The notes beneath the pieces were generated by a model that ran no database searches, was not told the origin of the DNA, and was given only the letters and a program-made list of their open reading frames with translations. Positions 63,176 through 64,000 of a stretch of 64,000 bases of DNA are shown piece by piece. Position 1 is the stretch's first letter. Every line of letters starts with the position of its first letter. The DNA is taken from assembly GCF_001672755.1 (NCBI RefSeq), contig NZ_LZKI01000162.1, positions 1 through 64,000 on the forward strand, given 5' to 3'. Made by a program: the position numbers and the translations under genes. This stretch comes from Mycobacterium colombiense (GTDB taxonomy: Bacteria > Actinomycetota > Actinomycetes > Mycobacteriales > Mycobacteriaceae).

Positions 63176-64000
63176 CTAGCCGGGGATCCTGCCCAGAATC
63201 AGGTTGGTGACTGCCAGGGCGGCGTGCTGACTGGCGTCGGACCCGTCGTTGGAGCATGTGTCCACATCAATGACCACGTTGGCCTTGGCCGCCGCGGCAC
63301 GGACGCAGAAGATCCGAGTCGCCGATTGCAGGACGTGCGCCAATGTGGTGATGCCGTTGCCCGCATCCGCCGGCGGCTCCACAGCCAACGGGTACGTCTT
63401 GCCGTTCGGCCACGTCGCGTTGATGGTCGTGCCACCGCATTGACGCAGATTCGACAACAGCTTGTTCAGCTGTGCCTGAGCGGCGGCCGCGTCGTGATAC
63501 GTCGAGACCGTTTGAGCCACGACCCACTGGTGGTGAAAGTCGTGGTTGTCGGAAAAGTCTGATCCGGCGAATCCCACGATGGCCGGCAGGTCGTAGGCCT
63601 CCGGGGCGCCCGTCTCCATGACGGCCCAGCAATCCGTCCGGTCGATGTGTCCTCGCTGCGGGTCGGGTCCCGGTTGGTGGACTGTCGCATCGGCTTTCAT
63701 GGCCGGATCGCCCGTGATGTTCTTGGCGTCCTCCAGGTTGGGTAACAACCCGTCGACATCGGCCGGCGCGACAGTGGGTGGTGAAGCCGGCGGAGTGGTG
63801 GTCGGCGTGGTGCTCGCGGTGGTTGTCGTGGTGGTCGCGGGTGCCGCGACCCGGGTTGGGGTCGTGTCGGGCAGCGTCGCGCGGACGATCAGTGCGACCA
63901 CCGCCGCGGTGATGAACACATACGAGAGCGTCACACCCACCAAGGCCCGATCACGGCCTCGCTCACCGCTGCGGCGGATCTGCGCTAATCCCAAGTGCCC
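63176..64000 (-). CDS. PknH-sensor-domain-like membrane protein, start at or beyond window edge
   Basis: At least 272 residues; the frame is still open at the right edge, and the only visible start is a TTG at 63994. A transmembrane helix (YVFITAAVVALIVRATL) is followed by a Thr/Pro-rich linker and an extracellular domain with Cys in RTDCWAVME, LRQCGG, IFCVRAA and DTCSNDG. That pattern matches the extracellular sensor domain of PknH and related lipoproteins. No kinase domain is seen within the window. It is convergent with the cutinase gene. Confidence 0.75.
   Translation of the reverse strand, partial: GHLGLAQIRRSGERGRDRALVGVTLSYVFITAAVVALIVRATLPDTTPTRVAAPATTTTTTASTTPTTTPPASPPTVAPADVDGLLPNLEDAKNITGDPAMKADATVHQPGPDPQRGHIDRTDCWAVMETGAPEAYDLPAIVGFAGSDFSDNHDFHHQWVVAQTVSTYHDAAAAQAQLNKLLSNLRQCGGTTINATWPNGKTYPLAVEPPADAGNGITTLAHVLQSATRIFCVRAAAAKANVVIDVDTCSNDGSDASQHAALAVTNLILGRIPG

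Overview
The window is chromosomal DNA of a slow-growing Mycobacterium, most likely of the M. avium complex or a near relative. The GC content is high, and from about 29.8 kb to 59 kb the genes follow the M. tuberculosis order: tRNA-Val(UAC), ahpE, two small conserved genes, aceE, mabR, fabD-acpM-kasA-kasB-accD6, glpD1 with its TetR gene, an alkyl-DHAP-synthase-like flavoprotein, diacylglycerol kinase, a DUF3145 gene, a serine beta-lactamase-like gene, a methyltransferase, mscR with a metallo-hydrolase, and cyp124. Species assignment is inference from gene content; gene order and family assignments were made by recognition, without database searches.

Left edge (1-2.19 kb): an exported DUF732 protein running off the window, a decayed serine/threonine kinase N-lobe, and a peroxiredoxin fused to a DUF742 domain.

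Genomic island (2,189-29,816, about 27.6 kb): the element sits in the 3' part of tRNA-Val. It is bounded by 46-bp perfect direct repeats, and the complete tRNA is kept on the right. Near each end is a 26-bp repeat built from two TTGGCAC-like units, which I read as integrase arm sites. Mobility genes are a tyrosine integrase with an unusual insertion, a small excisionase-like HTH protein, and a MobF relaxase-helicase (TraA type). No type IV secretion genes are visible, so it looks mobilizable rather than self-transmissible. The cargo is a lipid or steroid type pathway: a CYP142-like P450, a 3-beta-HSD-like enzyme, a medium-chain alcohol dehydrogenase, several SDRs, two VOC proteins, two sulfotransferases and two alkylsulfatase-like metallo-beta-lactamase-fold hydrolases. 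Part of it lies in two paralogous cassettes (13.3-16.6 kb and 18.2-21.8 kb). IclR and TetR regulators and an ABC exporter with small membrane proteins go with it. At the right end is a separate three-gene group (trypsin-like protease, TIGR02391/Ymh protein, one-TM protein) that resembles an anti-phage or abortive-infection module.

Core region (29.8-48.3 kb): aceE encodes the pyruvate dehydrogenase E1. The mabR-fabD-acpM-kasA-kasB-accD6 block makes meromycolate by FAS-II, with a TTTTGT-N9-ACAAAA palindrome upstream of fabD as the likely MabR operator. A PHBH-fold FAD monooxygenase and an acidic-repeat protein lie between accD6 and glpD1. The flavoprotein gene is translationally coupled to diacylglycerol kinase.

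Right region (48.3-64 kb): mycothiol-dependent detoxification (mscR and a metallo-hydrolase), a SABATH-type methyltransferase, an actin/Hsp70-like membrane protein, a DapB-fold reductase, an orphan MmpS-like exported protein, cyp124, an NTF2-like protein, a septum-formation-domain protein, a Baeyer-Villiger-type monooxygenase, a small frameshifted gene, an exported cutinase and a PknH-sensor-like membrane protein cut by the window edge.
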